Shown here piece after piece: positions 56,745-64,000 of a stretch of DNA of 64,000 nucleotides. The stretch comes from Rhodocyclaceae bacterium (GTDB lineage Bacteria; Pseudomonadota; Gammaproteobacteria; Burkholderiales; Rhodocyclaceae): positions 1-64,000 of the forward strand of contig JACFMQ010000002.1 of the NCBI GenBank assembly GCA_019455325.1. The letters run 5' to 3'. Below the pieces are notes generated by a model. It was given only the letters and a program-made list of their open reading frames with translations. It did not search any database and was not told the DNA's origin. The translations under genes were made by a program, and so were the position numbers. The first letter of the stretch is position 1. Each line of letters begins with the position of its first letter.

Positions 56745-57962
56745 TCAGGCACGGCAGGCCGCATCGCGCTCGATGACCGCGGCGACTCCCTGGCCGACGC
56801 CGATGCACAGACTGACGACCGCATGGCGCCCGCCACGCCGCGCCAGTTCCCGGGCAGCGGTGAGGATCAGCCGTGCGCCGGAGGCGCCGAGCGGATGGCC
56901 GACGGCAATGGCGCCGCCGTTCGGGTTGACGCGCGGATCGGCGAAATCGATGCCGAGCAGTTTCAGGCAGCCGAGCACCTGCGGCGCGAAGGCCTCGTTG
57001 ATCTCGATGAGGTCGAGGTCGGAGAGGCCCAGGCCGGCGCGGGCCAGCGCCTTCGGGATGGCATGGGCCGGGCCGACGCCCATGATGCTCGGTTCGACCC
57101 CGGCAACCGCAGTGGACAGGATGCGCGCCATCGGCCGCGCACCGTGACGCTCGCCGATCGCCGCATTGCCGAGCAGCAAGGCGACGGCGCCGTCGTTGAT
57201 GCCGGACGCATTGCCGGCGGTGACAACGCCGTCGGCAAAGAGCGGCTTCAGTCCGGCCAGCGCATCGAGGGTGCTCGACGGACGCGGATGCTCGTCCTGA
57301 TCGACCAGACGCGGCGGCGTGCGCGACCCGGTCGATACCGACAGCGGCAGGATTTCCCCGACGAAGAATCCGTCGGCCAGCGCCCGGGCGTATCTGGCCT
57401 GCGAATCCGCGGCGAAGCGGTCACAGTCGGCGCGGGCGAGTTCGAGCCGCCGGGCGACCTCGTCGCCGGTCTCGGGCATGCTGAGGTTGCCGTAGGTCTT
57501 GACGATCTTCGGGTTGGGGAAACGGGCGCCGATGGTCGTATCGAACAGCTTGACCTCGCGCCCGAAGGCGGTTTCCGACTTGCTGAACACGAAGGGCGCG
57601 CGGGTCATGCTTTCGACGCCGCCGGCCAGATAAAGCTCGCCTTCGCCGGCGCTGATCGCCCGCGCGGCGTCGACGACGGCGGCCAGGCCGCTGCCGCACA
57701 GACGGTTGACCGTCTGGCCCGGCAGCGTCGGCGGCAGATCGGCGGCCAGCGTCGCATGGCGGGCGACGTTGCGGCTGTCTTCCCCCGACTGGCAGGCGCA
57801 GCCGAGGATGACATCCTCGATGGCCGCAACCGGGAACGGGGAGCGGGCGACGACTTCGCGCAGCGCGTGCGCGGCGAGGTCGTCGGGACGAACGCTGGCG
57901 AACTGGCCGCCGTGGCGGCCGAAGGCCGTGCGCAGGCCGGCGTAGAGGTAGGCATCGAGCAT
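56745..57962 (-). CDS. Acetyl-CoA acyltransferase (thiolase), PcaF/PaaJ/FadA-like
   Basis: This 405-residue thiolase should release acetyl-CoA from a 3-oxoacyl-CoA. The nucleophile Cys is in NRLCGSGLAAV, the substrate/oxyanion motifs are NEAFAPQVL and GGAIAVGHPLGASGA, and the second Cys is in SLCIGVGQG. The motif pattern is closest to the degradative 3-oxoadipyl-CoA thiolases PcaF/PaaJ. Start is ATG at 57962 with AAGGAAAA upstream. It is the last gene of the catabolic operon. Confidence 0.9.
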   Translation of the reverse strand: MLDAYLYAGLRTAFGRHGGQFASVRPDDLAAHALREVVARSPFPVAAIEDVILGCACQSGEDSRNVARHATLAADLPPTLPGQTVNRLCGSGLAAVVDAARAISAGEGELYLAGGVESMTRAPFVFSKSETAFGREVKLFDTTIGARFPNPKIVKTYGNLSMPETGDEVARRLELARADCDRFAADSQARYARALADGFFVGEILPLSVSTGSRTPPRLVDQDEHPRPSSTLDALAGLKPLFADGVVTAGNASGINDGAVALLLGNAAIGERHGARPMARILSTAVAGVEPSIMGVGPAHAIPKALARAGLGLSDLDLIEINEAFAPQVLGCLKLLGIDFADPRVNPNGGAIAVGHPLGASGARLILTAARELARRGGRHAVVSLCIGVGQGVAAVIERDAACRA

Positions 57963-57988
57963 GGGATTTTCCTTGTCGTCGGGAGCGC

Positions 57989-59497
57989 TCAGGGCTCGGG
58001 GGTGAGCAGCGAGACGCCCAGCCGGGCGCGGCGGACCAGCCAGGGGCTGGGGCGGTAGCGGGGATCGCCGTAGAAGCCGGCCAGGCCATCGAGCACGGCG
58101 AGCACCTGGCGCGGCCCGAGGGCGTCGCCCAGGGCGAGCGGGCCGTTGGGGTAGCCGAGACCCAAGGTCACGGCGAGATCGATGTCGGCGGGCGAGGCAA
58201 TGCGCTGCTGGGCGATGTCGCAGCCGATGTTGACCACCATCGACAGCACGCGCTGCACGACGAAGCCAGGGCTGTCGCGCAGCGCGGTCACAGCGAGGCC
58301 GACGGCTTCGAGCATGTTCCAGGCGGCATCGCGGACCGTGCGCGAGGTCAGCGGATTGCTCATCAGCGTCAGGCGCGGCGTCTTCAGCGTCCACGGATCG
58401 ACGCCGAGCGTACGCGCCGGATCGAGGCCGGCGGCAAGCGCCGAGGTGGTGACGTCGCGGCCGAGCGGCGCGACGATGCACAGTGCGGCGTCATTCGGCC
58501 GTTCGCCGCGGTCGAGGGGAATGCCGGCGGCGGCCAGCCGCTCGCCGAGTTCGCGCAGCGTTTCGCCGGACTCCAGCCAAACCGGCATGACTGCGGCGGC
58601 GTCCGGGCGGGGTTCATCCGGCGTCTCTTTCCGGCCGTCGGAATAGGTGTAGAAGCCGCGTCCGGTCTTACGCCCGAGAACGCCGCCGGCGAGGCGCTGG
58701 CGCAGCAGCGGCGAGGGCCGGTAGCGCGCCTCCTGGTAATACAGGTTGTAGATGCCTTCCATGACCGGCAGGGACACGTCGAGTCCGGTCAGATCGAGCA
58801 GTTCGAACGGCCCCATGCGGAATCCGCCGCTGTCGCGCAGGATGGCATCGATCGCCGAAAAATCGGCGATGCCCTCGCCGAGAATGCGCAGCGCCTCGGT
58901 GAGGTAGCCGCGGCCGGCATGGTTGACGATGAAGCCCGGCGTGTCGCTGGCACGTACCGGCGTGTGGCCCATCCGGCGGGCCAGCGCGCACAGGGCATCG
59001 CCGACCGGCGCGGCGGTGAGCAGGCCGTCGACGACCTCGACGACCTTCATCAGCGGCACCGGACTGAAGAAATGGAAACCGGCGACCCGGTGCGGCAGGC
59101 GGCAGGCCGAGGCAATGGCGGTGATCGACAGCGACGAGGTGTTGGACGCCAGCAGGCAATCGTCGCCGACGACGGCTTCGAGCGCGCGGAACACCTCCTG
59201 CTTGACGTCCAGGTTCTCGACGATGGCCTCGACGACGACGTCGCAAGCGGCCAGCCCGGCCAGTTCGCCGACGACACCGATGCGGCCGCAGGCGGCGGCG
59301 CAATCCTCGGCCGTAAGTTTCCCTTTGTCGCGCAGCCTCTCCAGCGTTTTTCGCAGCTCGGCCGAAGCCTCGCCGGCGGCTTCGCGGCGGGCGTCGTACA
59401 GGCACACCCGCAGCCCGGCCTGGGCGGCGATCTGGGCGATGCCGCGCCCCATCAGGCCGGCGCCGACGACGCCGATGGCGGCGATGTTTCCGCCCAT
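57989..59497 (-). CDS. 3-hydroxyacyl-CoA dehydrogenase, two-domain PaaH type
   Basis: This 502-residue enzyme oxidises 3-hydroxyacyl-CoA to 3-oxoacyl-CoA. The NAD motif is VVGAGLMGRGIAQIAAQAG, the catalytic His-Glu region is HFFSPVPLMKVVEVVDG, and a duplicated C-terminal 3HCDH domain (from about residue 400, TLMSNPLTS onward) gives the PaaH-like length of about 500. Start is ATG at 59497, one base after the stop of the hydratase gene. It lies between the hydratase and thiolase genes, the order of the reactions. Confidence 0.9.
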   Translation of the reverse strand: MGGNIAAIGVVGAGLMGRGIAQIAAQAGLRVCLYDARREAAGEASAELRKTLERLRDKGKLTAEDCAAACGRIGVVGELAGLAACDVVVEAIVENLDVKQEVFRALEAVVGDDCLLASNTSSLSITAIASACRLPHRVAGFHFFSPVPLMKVVEVVDGLLTAAPVGDALCALARRMGHTPVRASDTPGFIVNHAGRGYLTEALRILGEGIADFSAIDAILRDSGGFRMGPFELLDLTGLDVSLPVMEGIYNLYYQEARYRPSPLLRQRLAGGVLGRKTGRGFYTYSDGRKETPDEPRPDAAAVMPVWLESGETLRELGERLAAAGIPLDRGERPNDAALCIVAPLGRDVTTSALAAGLDPARTLGVDPWTLKTPRLTLMSNPLTSRTVRDAAWNMLEAVGLAVTALRDSPGFVVQRVLSMVVNIGCDIAQQRIASPADIDLAVTLGLGYPNGPLALGDALGPRQVLAVLDGLAGFYGDPRYRPSPWLVRRARLGVSLLTPEP

Positions 59498-59498
59498 G

Positions 59499-60269
59499 TC
59501 AGACTCCCTTGAACTCGGCCGGCCGCTTTTCGATGAAGGCACGCATGCCCTCCTTCTGGTCGGCGCTGGCGAAAAGCAACTGGAACGCCTTGCGTTCGAG
59601 CATCAACGCGGCGTCCAGCGAGGCATCCTGCCCGGCGAGCACGACCTCCTTGATCTGGGCGACGGCCAGCGGCGGCATGGCGGCGATGTCGCGCGCCAGA
59701 TCCAGCGCGCGCGCCAGCACCCGGTCGTCGGCGACGACCTCGCTGACCAGGCCCATGCATTCGGCCTCGACGGCGTTCACCGGCTGGCCGGTGAGCAGCA
59801 TCCTCAGCGCCTTGAACTTGCCGACGGCGCGCGTCAGACGCTGCGTGCCGCCGGCCCCCGGCATGATCCCGACCTTGACCTCGGGCTGCGCGAAACTGGC
59901 CGATTCGCCGGCGACGATCAGGTCGGCATGCATCGCCAGCTCGCAGCCGCCGCCCCAGGCCGGGCCGTTGACCGCCGCCACGACCGGCTTGCCGCAGGCC
60001 GCGATGGCCTGCCACAGGCGGTGATTGGCGCGCAGCATCAGTTCGATGGCGCCGGTCTCGGCCAGCGCCTTGATGTCGGCGCCGGCGGCGAACACGCTGC
60101 GACCGCCGGTCAGGACGACGCAGCGCACGTCGCCGTTACCCGAAAGGCTGCCGAAGATTTCTGCCAGTTGCGTGCGCACGGCGTCGTTCAGGGCGTTGCG
60201 CGCGGCTTCGCGGTTGAGCGTGACGAGCGCGATGCGCGGTTCGGGAAAACTCAGAAGAACTTCGTTCAT
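59499..60269 (-). CDS. Enoyl-CoA hydratase/isomerase family protein (first of two)
   Basis: This 256-residue crotonase-fold protein has the oxyanion-hole sequence FAAGADIKAL and GPAWGGGCELAMHADL with the first catalytic Glu, and the second Glu in AQPEVKVGIMPGAGGTQRL. Both catalytic glutamates are kept, so it should be a true hydratase. Start is ATG at 60269. It is a clear paralogue of the next gene upstream; two copies may serve cis/trans or chain-length variants. Confidence 0.9.
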   Translation of the reverse strand: MNEVLLSFPEPRIALVTLNREAARNALNDAVRTQLAEIFGSLSGNGDVRCVVLTGGRSVFAAGADIKALAETGAIELMLRANHRLWQAIAACGKPVVAAVNGPAWGGGCELAMHADLIVAGESASFAQPEVKVGIMPGAGGTQRLTRAVGKFKALRMLLTGQPVNAVEAECMGLVSEVVADDRVLARALDLARDIAAMPPLAVAQIKEVVLAGQDASLDAALMLERKAFQLLFASADQKEGMRAFIEKRPAEFKGV

Positions 60270-60277
60270 GGGAAAAC

Positions 60278-61051
60278 CTAGCGGTGGGTGAAGGCCGGCT
60301 TCCGCTTGGCGACGAAGGCTTCCATGCCTTCGCGGCGATCGGCCAGGGCGAAGACCGAATGCAGCGTCCGGCGCTCGAACAGCAGCCCCTCGTTCAGCGG
60401 ACTCTCGAAGGCGCGGTTGACCGACTCCTTGAGCATCATCAGAACCGGCAGCGAATGGCCGGCGATGGTCGTCGCCGTCGCCAGCGCCTCGTCGAACAGC
60501 GCCTCCGCGGGAAAGACGCGGGCGACGAGTCCGCTGCGCTCGGCCTCGTCGGCGCCGATCGTGCGGCCGGTCAGGCACAGCTCCATCGCCTTCGCCTTGC
60601 CGACGGCGCGCGGCAGGCGCTGCGTGCCGCCGGCGCCGGGAATCGCGCCGATCTTCACTTCCGGCAGGGCGAAACGGGCGGTATCGGCGGCATAGACGAT
60701 GTCGCACATCATCGCCAGCTCGCAGCCGCCGCCCAGGGCGACACCGGAAACGGCGGCGATCGCGGGCTTGCGGAAGCGCTTCAGCCGCTCCCAGTTGCGG
60801 GTGATGAAGTCGGACTTGTAGGCATCCATGAAGTCCATTTCGCGCATGGCGCCGATGTCGGCGCCGGCGGCGAACGCCCTGTCCGAGCCGGCGATCACCA
60901 CGCAGCCGACGCCTTCGTCGGCCTCGCAGCGATCGAGCGCGGCACCCAGCGCCTCCATCAGTTCGTCATTCAGGGCATTCAGAACCTCGGGCCGGTTGAG
61001 ACGGATCAGGCAGACCCTGCCGCGGGTTTCACAAAGGATCGTGTCGCTCAT
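60278..61051 (-). CDS. Enoyl-CoA hydratase (second of two)
   Basis: This 257-residue crotonase-fold hydratase adds water to a 2-enoyl-CoA. Conserved parts are FAAGADIGAM, SGVALGGGCELAMMCDI with the first catalytic Glu, and LPEVKIGAIPGAGGTQRL with the second. It closely resembles short-chain FadB1/PaaF-like hydratases. It lies eight bases before the first hydratase gene and 12 after the ligase gene, inside the same operon. Confidence 0.92.
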   Translation of the reverse strand: MSDTILCETRGRVCLIRLNRPEVLNALNDELMEALGAALDRCEADEGVGCVVIAGSDRAFAAGADIGAMREMDFMDAYKSDFITRNWERLKRFRKPAIAAVSGVALGGGCELAMMCDIVYAADTARFALPEVKIGAIPGAGGTQRLPRAVGKAKAMELCLTGRTIGADEAERSGLVARVFPAEALFDEALATATTIAGHSLPVLMMLKESVNRAFESPLNEGLLFERRTLHSVFALADRREGMEAFVAKRKPAFTHR

Positions 61052-61063
61052 CGTCGTTCCGCC

Positions 61064-62692
61064 TCAGCCCTGATCGGCGAAGGCCCTGGCCATTTCGCGC
61101 AACTTGAATTTCTGCAGCTTGCCGCTCGGCGTCTGCGGCATCTGTTCGAGCACCTCCAGACGTTCCGGGATGTACTGCCGGGTGAGCTGCAATCCGGTGA
61201 AGTAGGCGGTCATGTCCTCGAAGGTGAACGAACAGCCCTGCTTCAGGCCGACGAAGGCGCAGACGCGCTCGCCGAAGCGTTTGTCGGGGAAGCCGACGAC
61301 GGCGGCAGCGGCGATGGCGGGGTGCTTGTAGAGCAGGTTCTCGATCTCGACGACGGGAATGTTTTCTCCGCCGCGAATCACCACGTCCTTGCTGCGGCCG
61401 TTGATGCGGATGTAGCCCTCGGCGTCGATCCAGGCGAGGTCGCCGGTGTCGAACCAGCCGTCGGCATCGACGTTGTTGAGCTGCGGCCGCTTGAGGTAGC
61501 CGGCGAACAGCGAGGCGCCGCGCACAAACAATTCGCCGGTCTCGCCGGCCGGCACGGTCCTGCCGGTGACGTCGCAAACCTTAACTTCCATGCCGGGCAG
61601 CGGACGGCCATCGGAACAGCCGGATTTCTCCAGGGCCCGCCACGGCTCGGTAACCGTCACCGCGCCGTTCTCGGTCATGCCCCAGGCCGAGCAGACGAGC
61701 AGGTTCATCAGCTTCCAGGCCCGTTCGATGAGCACCGGCGGGATCGGCGCGCCGGCGCAGTTGAAACGGGTGAAGGTCGGCGACGTCGGCTCGCCCTGTT
61801 CGACGGCATTGCACAGGTCGGCGACGAAGGTGGCCGAGGCCATGCTGAAGGTCACCGCCTCGTCGCGCACGATGGAGAGCGCCTTCTTCGCATCCCAGAC
61901 GTCGAGCAGCACGGTGGTCGCATTGAGGATCACCGGCAGCGTCACCAGGTAGCCGTAGCCGGTGAGGTGGGCCATCGGCGAGGCCCCGAGGATGACCTCG
62001 GAGGCGCCGAGCTCCATCCGTTCCTTGTAGGCGTACAGATTGGAGAACAGCGTGTTGGCGGTGTGCATGACGCCCTTCGGCTCGCCCGTGGTGCCGGAGG
62101 TGTACATCAGCAGCATCACGTCGTCCGGCGCGATCGGCTCGGCCGCCAGCGGCGGCGTTTCGTCATCCATCAGCAGGGCCGCAAAGCTGTCCGGACCGGA
62201 ACCGTCGACGACGATCAACTGCTTGAGATGCGGCAGCTTGTCGAGCATGCCGCGCGCCATGCCCTCGTAGTCGAAGCCGCGGTAGCAGCGGGGTACGACG
62301 AAGACCTTCGACTCGCCGAAATTGAGCATGAAACTGAGCTCGCGCTGGCGGAATATCGGCATCACCGGGTTGGAAACGGCGCCGATCCTGGCGCAGGCCA
62401 GCACCAGAACGACGAACTCCCACCAGTTGGGCAACTGGTAGCTGACGACGTCGCCGCGACCGACGCCGAGCCTGACCAGGCCACGGGCGGCGCGATCGAC
62501 CCGCCGATGCAGTTCGCCGTAACTCAGGCGCAGAACCTCCGGCTCACCCTCCCGGTAGGCGACGATCGCGGTTTTTTCCGGGCAATCGCGCAATGCCCGC
62601 TGAAAATGGTCAAGGATGGTTTCGTCGCGCCAGAAGCCGCGCTCCTTCATCTCGCCGGCGCGGGAGGCGAGCAGTACGGGGTCGAAATTCAT
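61064..62692 (-). CDS. AMP-forming acyl-CoA ligase, AliA-like (cyclohexanecarboxylate-CoA ligase type)
   Basis: This 542-residue ligase activates a carboxylic acid to its CoA thioester. It has the ATP motif LMYTSGTTGEPKGVMH, SAWGMTENGAV, GWFDTGDLAWID and the C-terminal catalytic Lys in TPSGKLQKFKLRE. The N-terminus (FDPVLLASR, FWRDETI, LPNWWEFVVLVLACARIGAVSNP in the first 110 residues) resembles what I recall of cyclohexanecarboxylate-CoA ligase AliA. The true substrate, alicyclic, aromatic or short-chain, is not settled by sequence. It is the first enzyme after the binding protein gene. Confidence 0.82.
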   Translation of the reverse strand: MNFDPVLLASRAGEMKERGFWRDETILDHFQRALRDCPEKTAIVAYREGEPEVLRLSYGELHRRVDRAARGLVRLGVGRGDVVSYQLPNWWEFVVLVLACARIGAVSNPVMPIFRQRELSFMLNFGESKVFVVPRCYRGFDYEGMARGMLDKLPHLKQLIVVDGSGPDSFAALLMDDETPPLAAEPIAPDDVMLLMYTSGTTGEPKGVMHTANTLFSNLYAYKERMELGASEVILGASPMAHLTGYGYLVTLPVILNATTVLLDVWDAKKALSIVRDEAVTFSMASATFVADLCNAVEQGEPTSPTFTRFNCAGAPIPPVLIERAWKLMNLLVCSAWGMTENGAVTVTEPWRALEKSGCSDGRPLPGMEVKVCDVTGRTVPAGETGELFVRGASLFAGYLKRPQLNNVDADGWFDTGDLAWIDAEGYIRINGRSKDVVIRGGENIPVVEIENLLYKHPAIAAAAVVGFPDKRFGERVCAFVGLKQGCSFTFEDMTAYFTGLQLTRQYIPERLEVLEQMPQTPSGKLQKFKLREMARAFADQG

Positions 62693-62701
62693 CGCGCCCC
62701 C

Positions 62702-63973
62702 CTACTTCCGGACCAGCCGGCACTTCGATTCAGCCAGCGGCAGCGCGGCATCCTCGGCGGGAATCACGGCCTTGACGTGGTAGTAGTCCCAAGGCTCCTT
62801 CGATTCCGACGGTTTCTTGACCTCGAGCAGCAGCATGTCGTGGGCGAATTTTCCGTCGGCGCGGACATGGCCCTTGAACAGGTCGTCCTCGATGGGGTTC
62901 GCCTTGAGCCATTGCATGACCGCCGTGCCTTCGTCGCTGCCGGTCTTGTCGACTGCCCGCAGATAGTTGAGCACCGAGGAATAGACGCCGGCGTGCGCCA
63001 TGCTCGGCATCTTTTTCGCCTTGTCGAAGAAGCGACGCGCCCAGGCGCGGGTCTTGTCGTTGCGGTTCCAGTAGAAGCCTTCGGTCAGGGTCAATCCCTG
63101 CGCGGTTTGCAGGCCGAGCGCGTGGATGTCGTTGATGAACAGGACGATGGGCGCCAGGATCTGTTTCGAGCCGGTGATGCCGAATTCGGCGGCCTGCTTG
63201 ATCGCGGTGATCGTGTCCTGGCCGCCGTTGGCGAGCGCGATGACGTCGGCCCTGGAGGCCTGGGCGCTGATCAGGTAGGACGAAAAGTCGGCGTTCGGAA
63301 ACGGGTGCCTCGACACGCCGACGACCTGACCGCCGCTGGCCTTCACCACCGCGCTGGCGTCGTTCATCATCGCCGTGCCGGCGGCATAGTCGGCGGTGAT
63401 GAAATACCAGTTCTTCCTGCCCGAGCCGACGATGGCCCGGGCGCTCCCGGAAGCCAGGCCGTAGGAGTCGTAGACCCAGTGCACGGCGTTCGGGCTGCAG
63501 CGCTCGTTGGTGATGACCTGGGCGGCCGAGCCGGAAACCAGCGCGACCTTGTTCTTCTGCTCGGCGACGTCCATGACGGCCAGCGCGACGTTGGTCGTCA
63601 CCAGTTCGGTGATGACGTCCACCTTGTCGCGGTCGAACCAGCTACGCGCCCGCTCGGCGCCGATGTCGGCCTTGTTCTGGTGGTCGGCGCTGACCAGCTC
63701 GATCTTCCTGCCGGCCACCGTGCCATCCCGCGAGAAATCCTCGATGGCCATGCGCGCGGCGATGACGGCCCCCTGCCCCGTAAAGTCCGAGTAGGTACCG
63801 GACATGTCCGTGAGCACGCCGATCTTGACGATATCGTCGCTGATCCGGCCCTGGGCATGGGCGCCGCCCGCAAGCAGGCAGGCCAGAAGCAGCGGGGCGA
63901 ACATTTTTCCGGATCGGCGGAATGGCCGGTGGGTCCTTGCCGTCTGTCGCGCCGTGGTCGAATTCTTGTGCAT
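62702..63973 (-). CDS. ABC transporter periplasmic binding protein (branched-chain amino acid / aromatic acid type)
   Basis: This 423-residue protein has a signal sequence (about 22-40, cut near AHAQ) and a Peripla_BP_6 (LivJ-like) fold: VKIGVLTDMSGTYSDFTGQG, VDVITELVTTNVALAVMDVA and WYFITADYAAGTAMM within the first 200 residues. This subfamily often serves carboxylic or aromatic acids rather than amino acids, which fits the catabolic operon behind it. AAGGAGGAAGAC precedes the ATG. The permease and ATPase genes are not in the window and may lie beyond its right edge. Confidence 0.88.
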   Translation of the reverse strand: MHKNSTTARQTARTHRPFRRSGKMFAPLLLACLLAGGAHAQGRISDDIVKIGVLTDMSGTYSDFTGQGAVIAARMAIEDFSRDGTVAGRKIELVSADHQNKADIGAERARSWFDRDKVDVITELVTTNVALAVMDVAEQKNKVALVSGSAAQVITNERCSPNAVHWVYDSYGLASGSARAIVGSGRKNWYFITADYAAGTAMMNDASAVVKASGGQVVGVSRHPFPNADFSSYLISAQASRADVIALANGGQDTITAIKQAAEFGITGSKQILAPIVLFINDIHALGLQTAQGLTLTEGFYWNRNDKTRAWARRFFDKAKKMPSMAHAGVYSSVLNYLRAVDKTGSDEGTAVMQWLKANPIEDDLFKGHVRADGKFAHDMLLLEVKKPSESKEPWDYYHVKAVIPAEDAALPLAESKCRLVRK

Positions 63974-64000
63974 GTCTTCCTCCTTGTGTTTGGTGTTCGG

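Overview
The window is high-GC bacterial chromosome, apart from lower-GC stretches at about 1-3100 and 54.4-55.2 kb. The housekeeping gene order (purF-cvpA-SPOR-folC-accD-trpABF-truA, fimV, asd-leuBDC, ilvBN, rho-rpmE) and the protein types point to a betaproteobacterium, most likely Rhodocyclales. That placement is inferred from gene order and family resemblance, not from a 16S gene; there is none here. I found no tRNA, rRNA, CRISPR array or intact insertion sequence.

Layout. 1-3.3 kb: a lower-GC island with one gene, a TIR / STAND-like / TPR protein that looks like an immune sensor-effector but has a degenerate P-loop. 3.3-9.8 kb: an alpha/beta hydrolase, a solitary Lar-like zinc-ribbon protein, the RNA helicase RhlE, a small membrane protein, and a two-gene unit pairing an atypical HD-GYP protein with a PAS/HAMP receptor that has no recognisable chemotaxis signalling tip. 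10.2-19.9 kb, all minus strand: truA, trpF, trpB, trpA, accD, folC, a SPOR protein, cvpA, purF and metZ. Overlapping or nearly abutting ends suggest one or a few operons joining tryptophan, fatty-acid, folate, purine and methionine synthesis. 19.9-28.3 kb: an EcfT-like membrane protein, fimV, asd, and a leuC-(entericidin)-leuD-leuB operon with a large palindrome between leuD and leuB. 28.4-34 kb: an M48 lipoprotein protease with an MFS transporter, a DUF465 protein, aroC, a chemoreceptor and a short Pro/Lys-rich protein.

33.9-38.5 kb: ilvB-ilvN preceded by a complete attenuation unit (promoter, valine-rich leader peptide, terminator), then fadD and a CBS-pair protein. 38.6-45.8 kb: an AddAB-type helicase-nuclease pair, ferredoxin FdxA and a lytic transglycosylase. 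46.2-52.7 kb: trxA, rho (with a structured leader), rpmE, a GT-C glycosyltransferase-like protein, orn, a Ste24-type protease and rsgA. 53-54.4 kb: a porin with a perfect palindromic operator candidate upstream. 54.4-56.7 kb: a Sel1-repeat protein, a phosphoribosyltransferase and a small protein whose gene lies largely inside the phosphoribosyltransferase gene in another frame. 56.7-64 kb: a carboxylic-acid catabolic operon (periplasmic binding protein, acyl-CoA ligase, two enoyl-CoA hydratases, a two-domain 3-hydroxyacyl-CoA dehydrogenase, thiolase) whose upstream end lies beyond the window.

The best candidates for new biology are the TIR-STAND-TPR protein, the Sel1/PRTase/small-protein cassette with its nested gene, and the HD-GYP plus truncated-receptor pair. 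The ilvB leader is the clearest regulatory device. All functional calls come from reading motifs by eye; no database search was possible.
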